NCBI GenBank assembly: GCA_020025255.1
Contig: JAHHSK010000035.1
Coordinates: 1-20,216 of the forward strand
Reading direction: 5' to 3'
Length of the DNA: 20,216 bases
Source: Ruthenibacterium sp.
Lineage (GTDB): Bacteria > Bacillota > Clostridia > Oscillospirales > Ruminococcaceae
Shown here: piece by piece, positions 1-7,254 of the stretch
Position numbering within the stretch: the first letter of the stretch is position 1
How the letters are laid out: every line of letters starts with the position of its first letter
Program-made: the position numbers and the translations under genes
The notes under the pieces: model-generated
Seen by the model: only the letters and a program-made list of their open reading frames with translations
What the model was told of the DNA's origin: nothing
Databases searched by the model: none

Positions 1-33
1 GGATAAGGGCATAAGACAGCGGCAAAGGAATGC

Positions 34-62
34 AAAAAAGGAGTGCACGGCACTCCTTTTTT
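34..62. terminator. Bidirectional intrinsic terminator downstream of spoIIE
   Basis: A perfect 13-bp inverted repeat (34-46 and 50-62) with a 3-base loop has an A-run on its left and a T-run on its right, so it can terminate on both strands. On the minus strand it lies about 45 bases past the spoIIE stop codon. The remaining bases 1-33 hold no feature I can support; they probably belong to the end of a neighbouring unit. Confidence 0.85.
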
Positions 63-107
63 ATTGGCGTCATCGATTGGTGCACAGCAGACGGCTTGCG
101 TCTGCTG

Positions 108-2435
108 TCAGGGGGCAGGCGCAGCGCACAGACGCACGGCAAGCACGGTGATGTCATCGCTTTTTTGGGGGCAGGCACTCCGCGCGGTTTCGGCACAGCT
201 GCGGCAGAAGGCTTCCAAGGATTCATTCTGCGCACGCAGTATGGCATCGCACAGCACCTCGCGTCCGGTGCACAGCACGCCATCACTCACAAGGATCAGC
301 GTGTCCCCGCAGACAAGCGGCAGGGTTTCGCGGTGATCGGTCACGGTGCCCAGAATGCCGATTGGCAGGGTATCGGCATCATAGGCCAGGATGCGGCCGT
401 CGCGCAGCAGGAAGGAGGCGGCACCGCCTGCCTTGTAAAGCTCGGCACTGCCGGTATAGAGATTGATGCACAGAGCATCCAGAGCCACTGCGTTTTCGTC
501 ATCGCTTTTCAAAGTCAGTGCGATATTCACAAGCTTTGCGGCATTCTGCGCGCAGAAGCCCGCGTGCAGCAGTTCACGCATCAGGCGGGCGCACAGCGTC
601 CCTCCGACGGCAGCCGCTTTCCCGGTGCCCATGCCATCACATAAAACGGCATGGAATTTACCCAGCGGATCGTGAAAGCATTCGGTGACATCGGCGCAAA
701 CCGCACCATCCGCAGGCAGGGAACAGACGGCATATTCGGCACGCAAGGGGGGCTGTTCGATAAAGCGGAGCTGTACGGCGACGCCCGAATGAGTGCACTG
801 GGCTGAAAAAAAGCTGCGGCGGAAGATGTGTGAAACTTCGGCTTTCAGCCGAGCCAGCTCCGCTTGGGAAAGCGGGGCATCCGGAAGGCAGACCCCCACC
901 GAAAGAGCACCCGCAGCATCGACAGCGGCATTGCTTTCCAGCACATCAAGCCCCAGTGCGGCAAAGCGCTGTTCCAGCTTCTGCGCTTTGCGCCGATCGG
1001 GCAGATCGGTGCAGTATACCTGTCGGGAAAGTTCGGCCAGCAGCAGGGAAAAGGCCTGGTACTGTTCGCACAAGGCGGCGCGTGTGCGGCGGCTTTGCGC
1101 GTGGATCACGCGCCGTGCCGTGCGTTCGGCAAAAACGGAATTGATCGCATTGGTCAGCCGGATCGGCATTTGGCAGCGCCGCCGCAGGAGCGTCGGCAGT
1201 TCTGTGGCGGGCAGTCCATCGGGGTATACGGCCTGAGCGGAAAGCTTGGCAAATGCTTCGTAGGTTTCATCGGCACAGTCCACCCAGCAGTACATGCGCT
1301 TGCCGCAGTTTTTGCAGCAGCGTTCGGCCACGGCATCTGCCAGCTCGGATGCATTTTCGCTTGGCAGCGGCAGATGATCGCAGACGGTGCGCATCGTGTT
1401 TCCTACAAAACAAAAGGCTTCGGATACGGTTTCCAGCTGCGCCGAAAGTGCCGTTTGCTGTGCGCGCACTGCGGTGCCGGACGGCGCGCCGGAAGAGCAT
1501 ACGGAGGCAGTTCGGATGCCCGGCATAAAGGAAAGGAGCAGGCACGATAAAACCAGCTCGGTGCACAGGATGACAGCGGCATCGGGATCGGGAGCACAGG
1601 CAACACCGGATAAGCCCCCGATGAAAAAAGCAAGCGCAAAAGCAAAAGGGCTTGCCCGCCGAAAAATGAGCGCGGCGACAGCTGCGCACGCAAGAGAAAA
1701 GCCGGCATGCAGATGAAACGGATCCACAGCGCACAGTGCGGCGCAAGTGCACACGGCGGCGATGACGGCATCCGAAGGGACACAGCCGCATCGGGCGGCA
1801 AGAAGGATGCACACGGCGGCAAGGATGCGTGCCGGGGAAAGGGAAAATACCGTGTAAGGGGCAAGGGCGGCTACCGCGCAGCAGAACGCTGCACACAGCG
1901 AAATGCGGTCTTCCCGATTGGCAGCAGAAAGGGGAAAGGGCAGGGCAAAAAACCCCGAAAGCAAAAAGTAGGTTCCGAAAATCAGCAGGCTTTCCGCTCC
2001 GGCAGTAAAAAAGCCGGAAGAAAAGCTTGTTTCCGACATCATAAAAACGGTGCGAACCACGCCAAACACAATGCACGCAGCGGCTTGTACCAGAAACGGA
2101 CGGCTGGTTCGGTGCGCAAGTGCAAGAAAAAGCCGCAGTATGGTGCTGCAAAGGATGCAGCACAGATAAGCGGCGGCATCGTGCAGGCCGAAAAACAGGC
2201 TGGCTGCACCCGCGCCCAATGCGGCCATGGGGAAAAAGCGGTTCGGAACCGCCAGCAAAAGCCCCATTCCCAGCGGATGCAGGCTGCCGAAGATCGGCGC
2301 GAACGAAGCGATAAACGCAGCACCCGCAGCCAAAATGTGCAGCATGCCGCTGTGCAGCATCGGATTCCTCCGGTGCCGCGGCAAGGTATCGGCTGGTTCT
2401 TTTTCACGAAGTACGACGGACATCAGGTTCACCAT
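108..2435 (-). CDS. spoIIE: Stage II sporulation protein E, PP2C-type serine phosphatase
   Basis: The 775-residue product has SpoIIE architecture. Residues about 30-305 form a multi-pass hydrophobic domain. A middle region holds the cysteine/tryptophan signature typical of the family (C373, C374, C377, C383, W384). A C-terminal PP2C phosphatase domain (about 590-775) carries DGMGTGK near 600, SDG near 717 and a final DD near 760, the usual metal-binding aspartates. In known spore formers SpoIIE sits at the polar septum and dephosphorylates SpoIIAA, which releases SigF in the forespore. The length is close to the roughly 825 residues of the Bacillus protein. The ATG at 2435 follows AAGGAAAG on the minus strand. 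The gene lies downstream of gltX, separated by a terminator, with its own candidate promoter. The membrane domain is unusually rich in cysteine (18 between residues 92 and 313). Identity is very likely; only the exact start is less certain. Confidence 0.93.
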   Translation of the reverse strand: MVNLMSVVLREKEPADTLPRHRRNPMLHSGMLHILAAGAAFIASFAPIFGSLHPLGMGLLLAVPNRFFPMAALGAGAASLFFGLHDAAAYLCCILCSTILRLFLALAHRTSRPFLVQAAACIVFGVVRTVFMMSETSFSSGFFTAGAESLLIFGTYFLLSGFFALPFPLSAANREDRISLCAAFCCAVAALAPYTVFSLSPARILAAVCILLAARCGCVPSDAVIAAVCTCAALCAVDPFHLHAGFSLACAAVAALIFRRASPFAFALAFFIGGLSGVACAPDPDAAVILCTELVLSCLLLSFMPGIRTASVCSSGAPSGTAVRAQQTALSAQLETVSEAFCFVGNTMRTVCDHLPLPSENASELADAVAERCCKNCGKRMYCWVDCADETYEAFAKLSAQAVYPDGLPATELPTLLRRRCQMPIRLTNAINSVFAERTARRVIHAQSRRTRAALCEQYQAFSLLLAELSRQVYCTDLPDRRKAQKLEQRFAALGLDVLESNAAVDAAGALSVGVCLPDAPLSQAELARLKAEVSHIFRRSFFSAQCTHSGVAVQLRFIEQPPLRAEYAVCSLPADGAVCADVTECFHDPLGKFHAVLCDGMGTGKAAAVGGTLCARLMRELLHAGFCAQNAAKLVNIALTLKSDDENAVALDALCINLYTGSAELYKAGGAASFLLRDGRILAYDADTLPIGILGTVTDHRETLPLVCGDTLILVSDGVLCTGREVLCDAILRAQNESLEAFCRSCAETARSACPQKSDDITVLAVRLCAAPAP

Positions 2436-2479
2436 TCTTTCCTTGTATGCCCGAAGCGTCAGGCGCAGGGGCTGACCCT

Positions 2480-2513
2480 ATTATAAAAGTCCCCGGCACG
2501 AAGATTTTGTCTC
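2480..2513 (-). promoter_or_regulatory. Candidate spoIIE promoter nested in the gltX terminator
   Basis: A perfect TATAAT (2485-2480, minus strand) lies 44 bases upstream of the spoIIE start. No good -35 sits at 17 bp (AAAATC). GAGACA at 2513-2508, with a 22-bp spacer, matches TTGACA at four of six positions. Extended spacers are known for Spo0A-activated SigA promoters such as Bacillus spoIIE. The TATAAT could instead just be part of the terminator's T-rich tail. Confidence 0.4.
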
Positions 2514-2529
2514 TTCGTGCCGGGGACTT
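2480..2529 (-). terminator. Intrinsic terminator of gltX
   Basis: A perfect 18-bp inverted repeat (2487-2504 and 2512-2529) with a 7-base loop begins about 40 bases past the gltX stop. On the minus strand it is followed by a T-rich tail (CTTTTATAAT), whereas the plus-strand tail is poorer, so it most likely ends gltX transcription before spoIIE. Confidence 0.85.
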
Positions 2530-2570
2530 ACTTTTCTATGGATCAATACAGGGAAAAACGGAAAACCGGC

Positions 2571-4025
2571 TTACAGGCGGGAAATGCCGTCCTTGATGCG
2601 GGCAACCGTGCGTTCTTTGCCCAGGATCGCAGCAAGTTCGATGCCGCCGCCCGGAGTGAACTGCTTGCCGGAAACGGCAACGCGCAGCGGCCAGAGCATA
2701 AAGCCGTTCTTGACGCCCTTTTCCTGAATCAGTGCAAACACAGCCGCGTGGATCGCATCCTTGGTGAAGTTGTCAGCGGGAATCGCTTCGATCACCGGCA
2801 GAACGGCCTCCAATGCTTCCTTGGCGGTTTGTTCGTTTGTTTTCATCTTTTTATTGGTGTACAGGGCGATATCGTAATCCGGCAGCTCATCAATGAAATC
2901 GATCTGCTCCGGGATATCACTCAGCACTTCGCAGCGCTGATGCAGCACCTGCGCCAGCAGATGCTTGTCGCATTCCGATTTCACAACGCTGTCGATATAC
3001 GGTTCGGCCATGGAGTAGAAGGTTTCTTCGCTCATGGCGCGGATGTATTCGGCGTTGATGTAGCGCAGCTTTGCGGGATCGAAGATCGCAGGGGCTTTGC
3101 CGATGCCGGATTCATCAAAGGCTTCGATCATTTCATCCAGCGAGAAAATTTCTTTTTCCCCCTTCGGGCTCCAGCCAAGCAGAAGAATATAGTTGAGCAC
3201 TGCCTGTGTCAGGTAGCCTTTTGCAATCAGATCCTGATAGCTTGCATCGCCGTTGCGCTTGGAAAGCTTGTTCTGCGCATCCTTCATGACGGGGGGGCAG
3301 TGGATATACGTCGGGATATCCCAGCCGAAATCCTGATAGAGCAGGTTGTATTTGGGGGTGCTGGAAAGATATTCGGAACCGCGGATGACATGCGTGATGC
3401 CCATGAGATGATCATCGACTACGTTTGCAAAGTTATAGGTGGGCATGCCGTCGGTTTTGATCAGGATCTGGTCATCCAGAGTATCATTATCCACTTCGAT
3501 ATGGCCGTACACAACATCGTCAAAGCTTGTCTTGCCGGTTTTGGGCATCTTCTGGCGGATGACATAAGGGACACCGGCATCGAGCTTTGCTTTGATTTCC
3601 TCCGGGGAAAGGTTGCGGCAGTGTCCATCGTAATGCGGTGCCTGCCCGCTTGCTTTCTGAACAAGGCGCATTTCCTCCAGACGATCCTTGTCGCAAAAGC
3701 AGTAATAGGCTTTGCCTTCTTTTACAAGCTGTTCAGCATAATCTTTGAACATGTGCATGCGTTCGCTCTGCACATACGGGCCGACCGGACCGCCGATATC
3801 CGGGCCTTCGTCCCACAGAAGGCCGGTTTCACGCAGGGTTTGGTAGATGATATCGACTGCGCCTTCCACATAACGTTCCTGGTCGGTATCTTCAATGCGC
3901 AGGATAAAAGTGCCGCCGTTGTGCTTTGCCTGCAGATAGGCATATAATGCGGTGCGCAGGTTGCCCACATGCATATAGCCTGTGGGGCTGGGGGCGAATC
4001 GGGTACGAACAGTCTTCGATGCCAT
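2571..4025 (-). CDS. gltX: Glutamate--tRNA ligase
   Basis: This class I aminoacyl-tRNA synthetase charges tRNA-Glu with glutamate in the cytoplasm. In the 484-residue product the N-terminus reads TRFAPSPTG, followed by the HIGH-type motif as HVGN (19-22). The KMSKS-type motif is KLSKR (253-257), and the zinc-type insert region around residues 107-140 has CFC and HC. Family length is about 480-500 residues. An in-frame ATG at 4091 would add 22 residues rich in His and Arg that do not resemble the family. The ATG at 4025 gives the canonical MASKTVRTRF start and is preceded by GAGGAG about 10 bases upstream. Expression comes from a strong promoter at 4107-4135 that abuts the divergent trpS promoter. 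In Clostridia this enzyme often mischarges tRNA-Gln for GatCAB; whether it does so here cannot be read from the window. Confidence 0.97.
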   Translation of the reverse strand: MASKTVRTRFAPSPTGYMHVGNLRTALYAYLQAKHNGGTFILRIEDTDQERYVEGAVDIIYQTLRETGLLWDEGPDIGGPVGPYVQSERMHMFKDYAEQLVKEGKAYYCFCDKDRLEEMRLVQKASGQAPHYDGHCRNLSPEEIKAKLDAGVPYVIRQKMPKTGKTSFDDVVYGHIEVDNDTLDDQILIKTDGMPTYNFANVVDDHLMGITHVIRGSEYLSSTPKYNLLYQDFGWDIPTYIHCPPVMKDAQNKLSKRNGDASYQDLIAKGYLTQAVLNYILLLGWSPKGEKEIFSLDEMIEAFDESGIGKAPAIFDPAKLRYINAEYIRAMSEETFYSMAEPYIDSVVKSECDKHLLAQVLHQRCEVLSDIPEQIDFIDELPDYDIALYTNKKMKTNEQTAKEALEAVLPVIEAIPADNFTKDAIHAAVFALIQEKGVKNGFMLWPLRVAVSGKQFTPGGGIELAAILGKERTVARIKDGISRL

Positions 4026-4106
4026 AGTTCTGGTGCTCCTCAAGTAGTTGTATTGGTGGTGCGGCAAAGGAAAAACGCTTTGCAGACGCACTGTTATTCC
4101 TTATCT

Positions 4107-4135
4107 AGTTTAGCCATTCGAGCTGCGTTTGTCAA
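4107..4135 (-). promoter_or_regulatory. SigA-type promoter of gltX
   Basis: On the minus strand TTGACA (4135-4130) and TAAACT (4112-4107) are separated by exactly 17 bp. The -35 is a perfect consensus, and transcription would start roughly 75 bases upstream of the gltX ATG. No T-box leader is visible in that space. Confidence 0.8.
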
Positions 4136-4164
4136 TTGCTTTCGGCAGGGGATTGTGCTACAAT
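4136..4164 (+). promoter_or_regulatory. SigA-type promoter of trpS
   Basis: TTGCTT (4136-4141) and TACAAT (4159-4164) are spaced by 17 bp. The predicted 5' leader is only about 27 bases and contains the GGGGG ribosome binding site at 4186-4190, so there is no room for a T-box riboswitch. Its -35 immediately follows the gltX -35 on the other strand. Confidence 0.75.
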
Positions 4165-4197
4165 TATATTTAACTTTTACAAAGCGGGGGAACCGAA

Positions 4198-5196
4198 ATG
4201 GAAAATCAGAAAAAACGCATTTTGAGCGGCATTCAGCCGACGGGCACGTTCACATTGGGCAATTATGTGGGTGCTGTGCGAAACTGGGATGCTTTGCAGA
4301 ACGATTATGATTGTATATATATGATTGCAGACATGCACGCGATTACGGTGCGCCAGACGCCGGCACAGCTGCGCAGCAAAACAAGGCAGGCCGCCGCGCT
4401 TTTGCTGGCATGCGGGATCGACCCGGAAAAGAGCGTGCTGTTTGTGCAAAGCCATGTGCGCGCGCATGCGGAGCTTTCCTGGGTGCTTTCCTGCAGCACC
4501 CCGTTTGGGGAACTGACGCGGATGCATCAGTTCAAGGAAAAAAGTGCAAAGCATCCAGAGGATATCAATGCGGGGCTGTTTACCTATCCCGTGCTTATGG
4601 CGGCAGACATCCTGCTGTACCATGCCGATCTTGTCCCCGTGGGCATGGATCAGAAGCAGCATCTGGAATTGACACGCAATATTGCCCAGCGCTTCAACAC
4701 CCTTTATGGGGATACCTTTACGGTGCCTGAGCCATACATTGCAAAAACGGGTGCAAAAATCATGAGCCTGCAGGAGCCGGAAAAAAAGATGAGCAAAAGC
4801 GACACCAACGGGAACGGCTTTGTGCTGATGCTGGATGACGCCGATACCATTGTGCGCAAATTCAAGCGCGCGGTGACGGATTCCGACGGCTGTGTGCGCG
4901 CGGCGCAGGATAAGCCGGGCGTAACGAATCTGATGAGTATTTACAGCGCGTTTACCGGGGCGGATTTTGCGGCGATCGAACGCGAATTTGAAGGCCGCGG
5001 CTATGGGGAATTCAAGCTTGCCGTGGCCGAGGTGGTAAAGGATCGCTTCCTCCCGATCCAAAAAGAGTATCAGCGTCTGCTGGAGGATAAGGCATATATC
5101 GACGGCGTCATAACACAAGGGGCACAGCGTGCCGGCGCGCTTGCAAACCGCACCGTATCCAAGGTTTACCGCAAAGTCGGCTTTTTACAGCCGTAA
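4198..5196 (+). CDS. trpS: Tryptophan--tRNA ligase
   Basis: This class I aminoacyl-tRNA synthetase charges tRNA-Trp in the cytoplasm. The 332-residue product matches the compact bacterial TrpS length. It shows GIQPTG at 11-16, the HIGH-type motif as TLGN (19-22), the family-typical NAGLFTYPVLMAADILLY block at 124-141, VGMDQKQHLELTR at 148-160 and a canonical KMSKS (197-201). The ATG at 4198 is 7 bases past a GGGGG ribosome binding site. Downstream there is only a weak hairpin around the stop codon before the abrB promoter, so some read-through into abrB is possible. Nothing is unusual except the absence of a T-box, which often controls trpS in Firmicutes. Confidence 0.97.
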   Translation: MENQKKRILSGIQPTGTFTLGNYVGAVRNWDALQNDYDCIYMIADMHAITVRQTPAQLRSKTRQAAALLLACGIDPEKSVLFVQSHVRAHAELSWVLSCSTPFGELTRMHQFKEKSAKHPEDINAGLFTYPVLMAADILLYHADLVPVGMDQKQHLELTRNIAQRFNTLYGDTFTVPEPYIAKTGAKIMSLQEPEKKMSKSDTNGNGFVLMLDDADTIVRKFKRAVTDSDGCVRAAQDKPGVTNLMSIYSAFTGADFAAIEREFEGRGYGEFKLAVAEVVKDRFLPIQKEYQRLLEDKAYIDGVITQGAQRAGALANRTVSKVYRKVGFLQP

Positions 5197-5261
5197 TGGA
5201 GCCATTTCGACGGTTTAAGACCGATGCGGCATCTTCCAGATAATTCTTTTTATACCACATA

Positions 5262-5290
5262 TTGACATAAAATGTAAAATTATGTATAGT
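5262..5290 (+). promoter_or_regulatory. SigA-type promoter of the abrB-like gene
   Basis: TTGACA (5262-5267) and TATAGT (5285-5290) are separated by 17 bp in an AT-rich stretch between trpS and the abrB-like gene. The -35 is a perfect consensus. The predicted leader is about 50 bases. Confidence 0.85.
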
Positions 5291-5349
5291 ATAAGTGTCG
5301 ATATAGGATAGTGCTGGAAGCTATCCGGGAAAGGGGAGTTTGTGGAAGA

Positions 5350-5595
5350 TTGAAATCAACAGGAATGGTTCGTCCGGTCGATGGCCTGGGCCGCATTGTA
5401 CTTCCGATTGAACTGCGCCGTGTGCTGGATATTGATAAGGATTCTGCACTTGAGGTTTATGTGGATAAGGACAGTATCGTACTGAAAAAGTATCAGCCGG
5501 CATGCATTTTCTGCGGCAGTGCGGAGGAGATTGAACAGTATCAGGGACGCAACATCTGCCGCGTATGCCGCGAGGCAATCGGAAACCTGAAGTAA
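5350..5595 (+). CDS. abrB: AbrB/SpoVT-family transition-state regulator
   Basis: This 81-residue DNA-binding protein belongs to the AbrB family of swapped-hairpin regulators, which control the switch from growth to stationary phase and sporulation. The N-terminal domain, beginning KSTGMVRPVDGLGRIVLP and continuing IELRRVLDI, is near-canonical for AbrB and includes the conserved DNA-contacting arginines. I chose the TTG at 5350, which places KSTG at residue 2 as in characterised AbrB proteins, with AAGGGGAG about 11 bases upstream. A GTG at 5311 would add 13 residues and lies upstream of that ribosome binding site. The C-terminal part has two CxxC pairs (C52/C55 and C70/C73), which could bind zinc; this differs from the Bacillus subtilis AbrB tail but is common in clostridial homologues. 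It is expressed from its own strong promoter and ends at a shared terminator. Confidence 0.9.
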   Translation: MKSTGMVRPVDGLGRIVLPIELRRVLDIDKDSALEVYVDKDSIVLKKYQPACIFCGSAEEIEQYQGRNICRVCREAIGNLK

Positions 5596-5615
5596 ATGCA
5601 AGCAAACGCATAAAA

Positions 5616-5638
5616 AAAAGCCGCTTCCAGCGGCTTTT
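5616..5638. terminator. Bidirectional terminator between abrB and the XRE-type gene
   Basis: A 10-bp inverted repeat (5616-5625 and 5629-5638) has a 3-base loop and lies between two convergent genes. The plus strand ends in TTTTCTTCT and the minus strand in a run of eight T, so it serves both. Confidence 0.88.
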
Positions 5639-5676
5639 CTTCTATTCTGGTTCCGGTTATGATATAAAATGGCGAT

Positions 5677-6372
5677 TCAATCGTCTTTTTTCTCGATGCG
5701 CGCTTCGCTTGTTTTGATCAGATGCCACAGGCTGGAAGCATACAGCGGATAATCATGCGAAATGCTTTCCGTCGTCATGGCAAATGCGTTGGTATCCTTG
5801 AGCGGCGCGCCCAGCCCGATGTCATCGCCGGCCAGTATCGCCTTGACGTTCGATTCGGCAATATGCATCGCGGCATCGGAATAGCCGCTGTAAAGTGATT
5901 TTTTAACGCCGAACATGCCGGTGGCGTTCTTGGGCCCGGCACCATACAGCAGGCGGAACATCTTGTACACGGCAAGCATCAGATAGGCCGAAATTTCGCC
6001 GACAAGCCCCTTGTCCGGGCAGGCATTGAGCTTATCGTATAAAATGTTCAGGCTGTTGGAAATCAGCTTTTTATTAAAGGTGGGCAGTACGCTGCCGCGA
6101 AAAATGCCGTCCTTAGCCGTTTCCGGGTTGGGGATATCTTCCGCAGAAAGGGTCAGCCCGCTGCGGTCTGCGCTGCGCCCCAAAAGATAATCGCAGGAAA
6201 CTCCATAATAATCAGCAACACGCACAACAAAGCTGAGCCCGCATTCACGGATGCCCTTTTCATAGTGTGAGAGCAGCGCCTGAGAAACCCCCAGTTCTTC
6301 TGCTGCCTGTTTTTGCGTCACGCCTTTTTCTTTGCGCAGAAGCGTGATGATCCTGCTGAAATCCGAAGCCAT
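5677..6372 (-). CDS. XRE-family helix-turn-helix regulator, long C-terminal domain of unknown function
   Basis: The 231-residue protein begins with a Cro/CI-type helix-turn-helix (about residues 5-65): RIITLLRKEKGVTQKQAAEE, then SQALLSHYEKG and YYGVSCDYLLG are all typical. Residues about 90-231 form a mostly helical region I do not recognise; it contains an SLYSGYSDAAMHIAESN stretch and may sense a ligand or mediate dimerisation. The ATG at 6372 is preceded by AAGGAG with 9-base spacing. An upstream TTG at 6393 would place that ribosome binding site inside the coding sequence, so I reject it. A perfect -10 promoter lies upstream, with ACAA/TTGT inverted repeats around it that suggest autoregulation. 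Target genes are unknown; the divergent histidine phosphatase and adenosyltransferase pair is the closest candidate. Confidence 0.85.
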   Translation of the reverse strand: MASDFSRIITLLRKEKGVTQKQAAEELGVSQALLSHYEKGIRECGLSFVVRVADYYGVSCDYLLGRSADRSGLTLSAEDIPNPETAKDGIFRGSVLPTFNKKLISNSLNILYDKLNACPDKGLVGEISAYLMLAVYKMFRLLYGAGPKNATGMFGVKKSLYSGYSDAAMHIAESNVKAILAGDDIGLGAPLKDTNAFAMTTESISHDYPLYASSLWHLIKTSEARIEKKDD

Positions 6373-6385
6373 GCCCGTATACTCC

Positions 6386-6406
6386 TTACACAATTACGTA
6401 TTGTAA
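6386..6406. promoter_or_regulatory. Candidate operator dyad upstream of the XRE-type gene
   Basis: Two overlapping dyads lie here: outer arms TTACA (6386-6390) and TGTAA (6402-6406), and inner arms ACAAT (6390-6394) and ATTGT (6400-6404). A related ACAA-T-TTGT palindrome sits at 6424-6432, overlapping the -35 end of the promoter. The layout, -35 region plus transcription start region, fits repression by the XRE protein itself. Confidence 0.45.
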
Positions 6407-6435
6407 ATTATAGTACATAGAAAACAATTTGTAAA
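6407..6435 (-). promoter_or_regulatory. SigA-type promoter of the XRE-type gene
   Basis: On the minus strand TTTACA (6435-6430) and a perfect TATAAT (6412-6407) are spaced by 17 bp. Transcription would start near 6400, inside the candidate operator dyad. The rest of the divergent gap (6436-6615) holds a weak plus-strand candidate, TTGAAC (6545-6550) with AATAAT (6567-6572) at 16 bp, for the phosphatase gene. Confidence 0.8.
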
Positions 6436-6615
6436 CACAAAAAAACGACAGAAAGCGGCGAACCGCGGCATGTTCTGCATGAAACTGCTACATCTGTGCT
6501 TTCCATGTGGAAAAACGTCTAAATATAGTGTGATATATGGGAAATTGAACAAAAACTTTTTTTGAAAATAATGAAAACCGCCGATACAAATTGGCAAAAA
6601 ACCGGAGGAAAGAAC

Positions 6616-7254
6616 ATGAAAAATTATCGTTTATATCTGATCCGCCACGGCATGACGCAAAGCAACCTTGATGGGATTTATGCAGGAGGGGGAACCGACG
6701 ATGCCCTGTGTGAAGCCGGGCGCGAGGAGATCCGCAGCCTGATGCAGCGCTTTACCTATCCGCAGGTCAACATGGTATTCAGCAGCCCCTTGCGCCGCGC
6801 AGTGGAAACGGTGGAAATGCTCTTTCCCGACGCAAAGGATAAGATCATTCTGGCAGATCTGCGGGAAAACAGCTTCGGGGAATTTGAAGGCCGCCGCGTG
6901 CAGGAACTTTTGAACGACGACCACTTCAAAAAGTGGATGGATCCCGCACAGCACTATACGCCCGAAGGCGGCGAAAGCGCGCCGGAGTTTCATAAGCGCT
7001 GTTCCGAAGTGCTTATGGGCATGTTTGAATACATGATGAAAACGAATACCGAACAGGCGGCATGCGTGACGCACGGCGGCGTGATCATGAGCATGCTTGC
7101 GCAGCGGGGAATGCCCCAGCGCGCACCGGAAACATGGATGGCAGACCGCGGCTGCGGATATGTGCTGCAATGCAGCCCGCAAATGTGGATGCGCGACGGC
7201 ATTGCGGAAGTGAGCGATATCCTGCCGTACGGCTATCTGGACGAGGAAGAATGA
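6616..7254 (+). CDS. Histidine phosphatase family protein, possible alpha-ribazole phosphatase
   Basis: The 212-residue protein is in the phosphoglycerate mutase-like histidine phosphatase family. It carries the phospho-acceptor motif LIRHGMTQSN (H11), the SSPLRRAVET block (56-65), the acid residue region LRENSFGEFEG (82-92) and the second catalytic histidine in THGG (H153). Length and motifs suit small phosphatases such as CobC or GpmB-like enzymes. The ATG at 6616 follows GGAGG by 8 bases; an in-frame ATG at 6562 has no such site. Its stop codon overlaps the start of the corrinoid adenosyltransferase gene by four bases (ATGA), so the two are translationally coupled. That pairing favours a role in cobalamin nucleotide-loop assembly, removing phosphate from alpha-ribazole-5'-phosphate as CobC does. 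This is inference; other phosphomonoesters are possible. Confidence 0.85.
   Translation: MKNYRLYLIRHGMTQSNLDGIYAGGGTDDALCEAGREEIRSLMQRFTYPQVNMVFSSPLRRAVETVEMLFPDAKDKIILADLRENSFGEFEGRRVQELLNDDHFKKWMDPAQHYTPEGGESAPEFHKRCSEVLMGMFEYMMKTNTEQAACVTHGGVIMSMLAQRGMPQRAPETWMADRGCGYVLQCSPQMWMRDGIAEVSDILPYGYLDEEE

Noticed and set aside
1746..1830. Direct repeats containing GCACACGGCGG inside spoIIE.
   Set aside because: They fall in the coding region for alanine/cysteine-rich membrane helices (AAVC-type segments) and are explained by similar amino-acid runs and codon preference.
2503..2515. A Spo0A box (TTTGTCRAA-like) near the spoIIE promoter, from TTTTGTCTCTT.
   Set aside because: Only the TTGTC part matches; the RAA half is missing, and the sequence is explained by the loop and stem of the gltX terminator.
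2517..3947. A 476-codon plus-strand open frame opposite gltX.
   Set aside because: It is antisense to an unmistakable glutamyl-tRNA synthetase and resembles no protein family I know. It even begins inside the gltX terminator.
4026..4197. Possible T-box riboswitches for gltX or trpS.
   Set aside because: Both promoters leave leaders far too short for a T-box, and no T-box core sequence or leader terminator is seen.
5178..5213. Hairpins around the trpS stop codon (CGGCT/AGCCG and CCGT-AATGG/CCATT-ACGG) as a terminator.
   Set aside because: Stems are short or interrupted, one overlaps the coding end, and the following T-run is only three bases. It is too weak to call.
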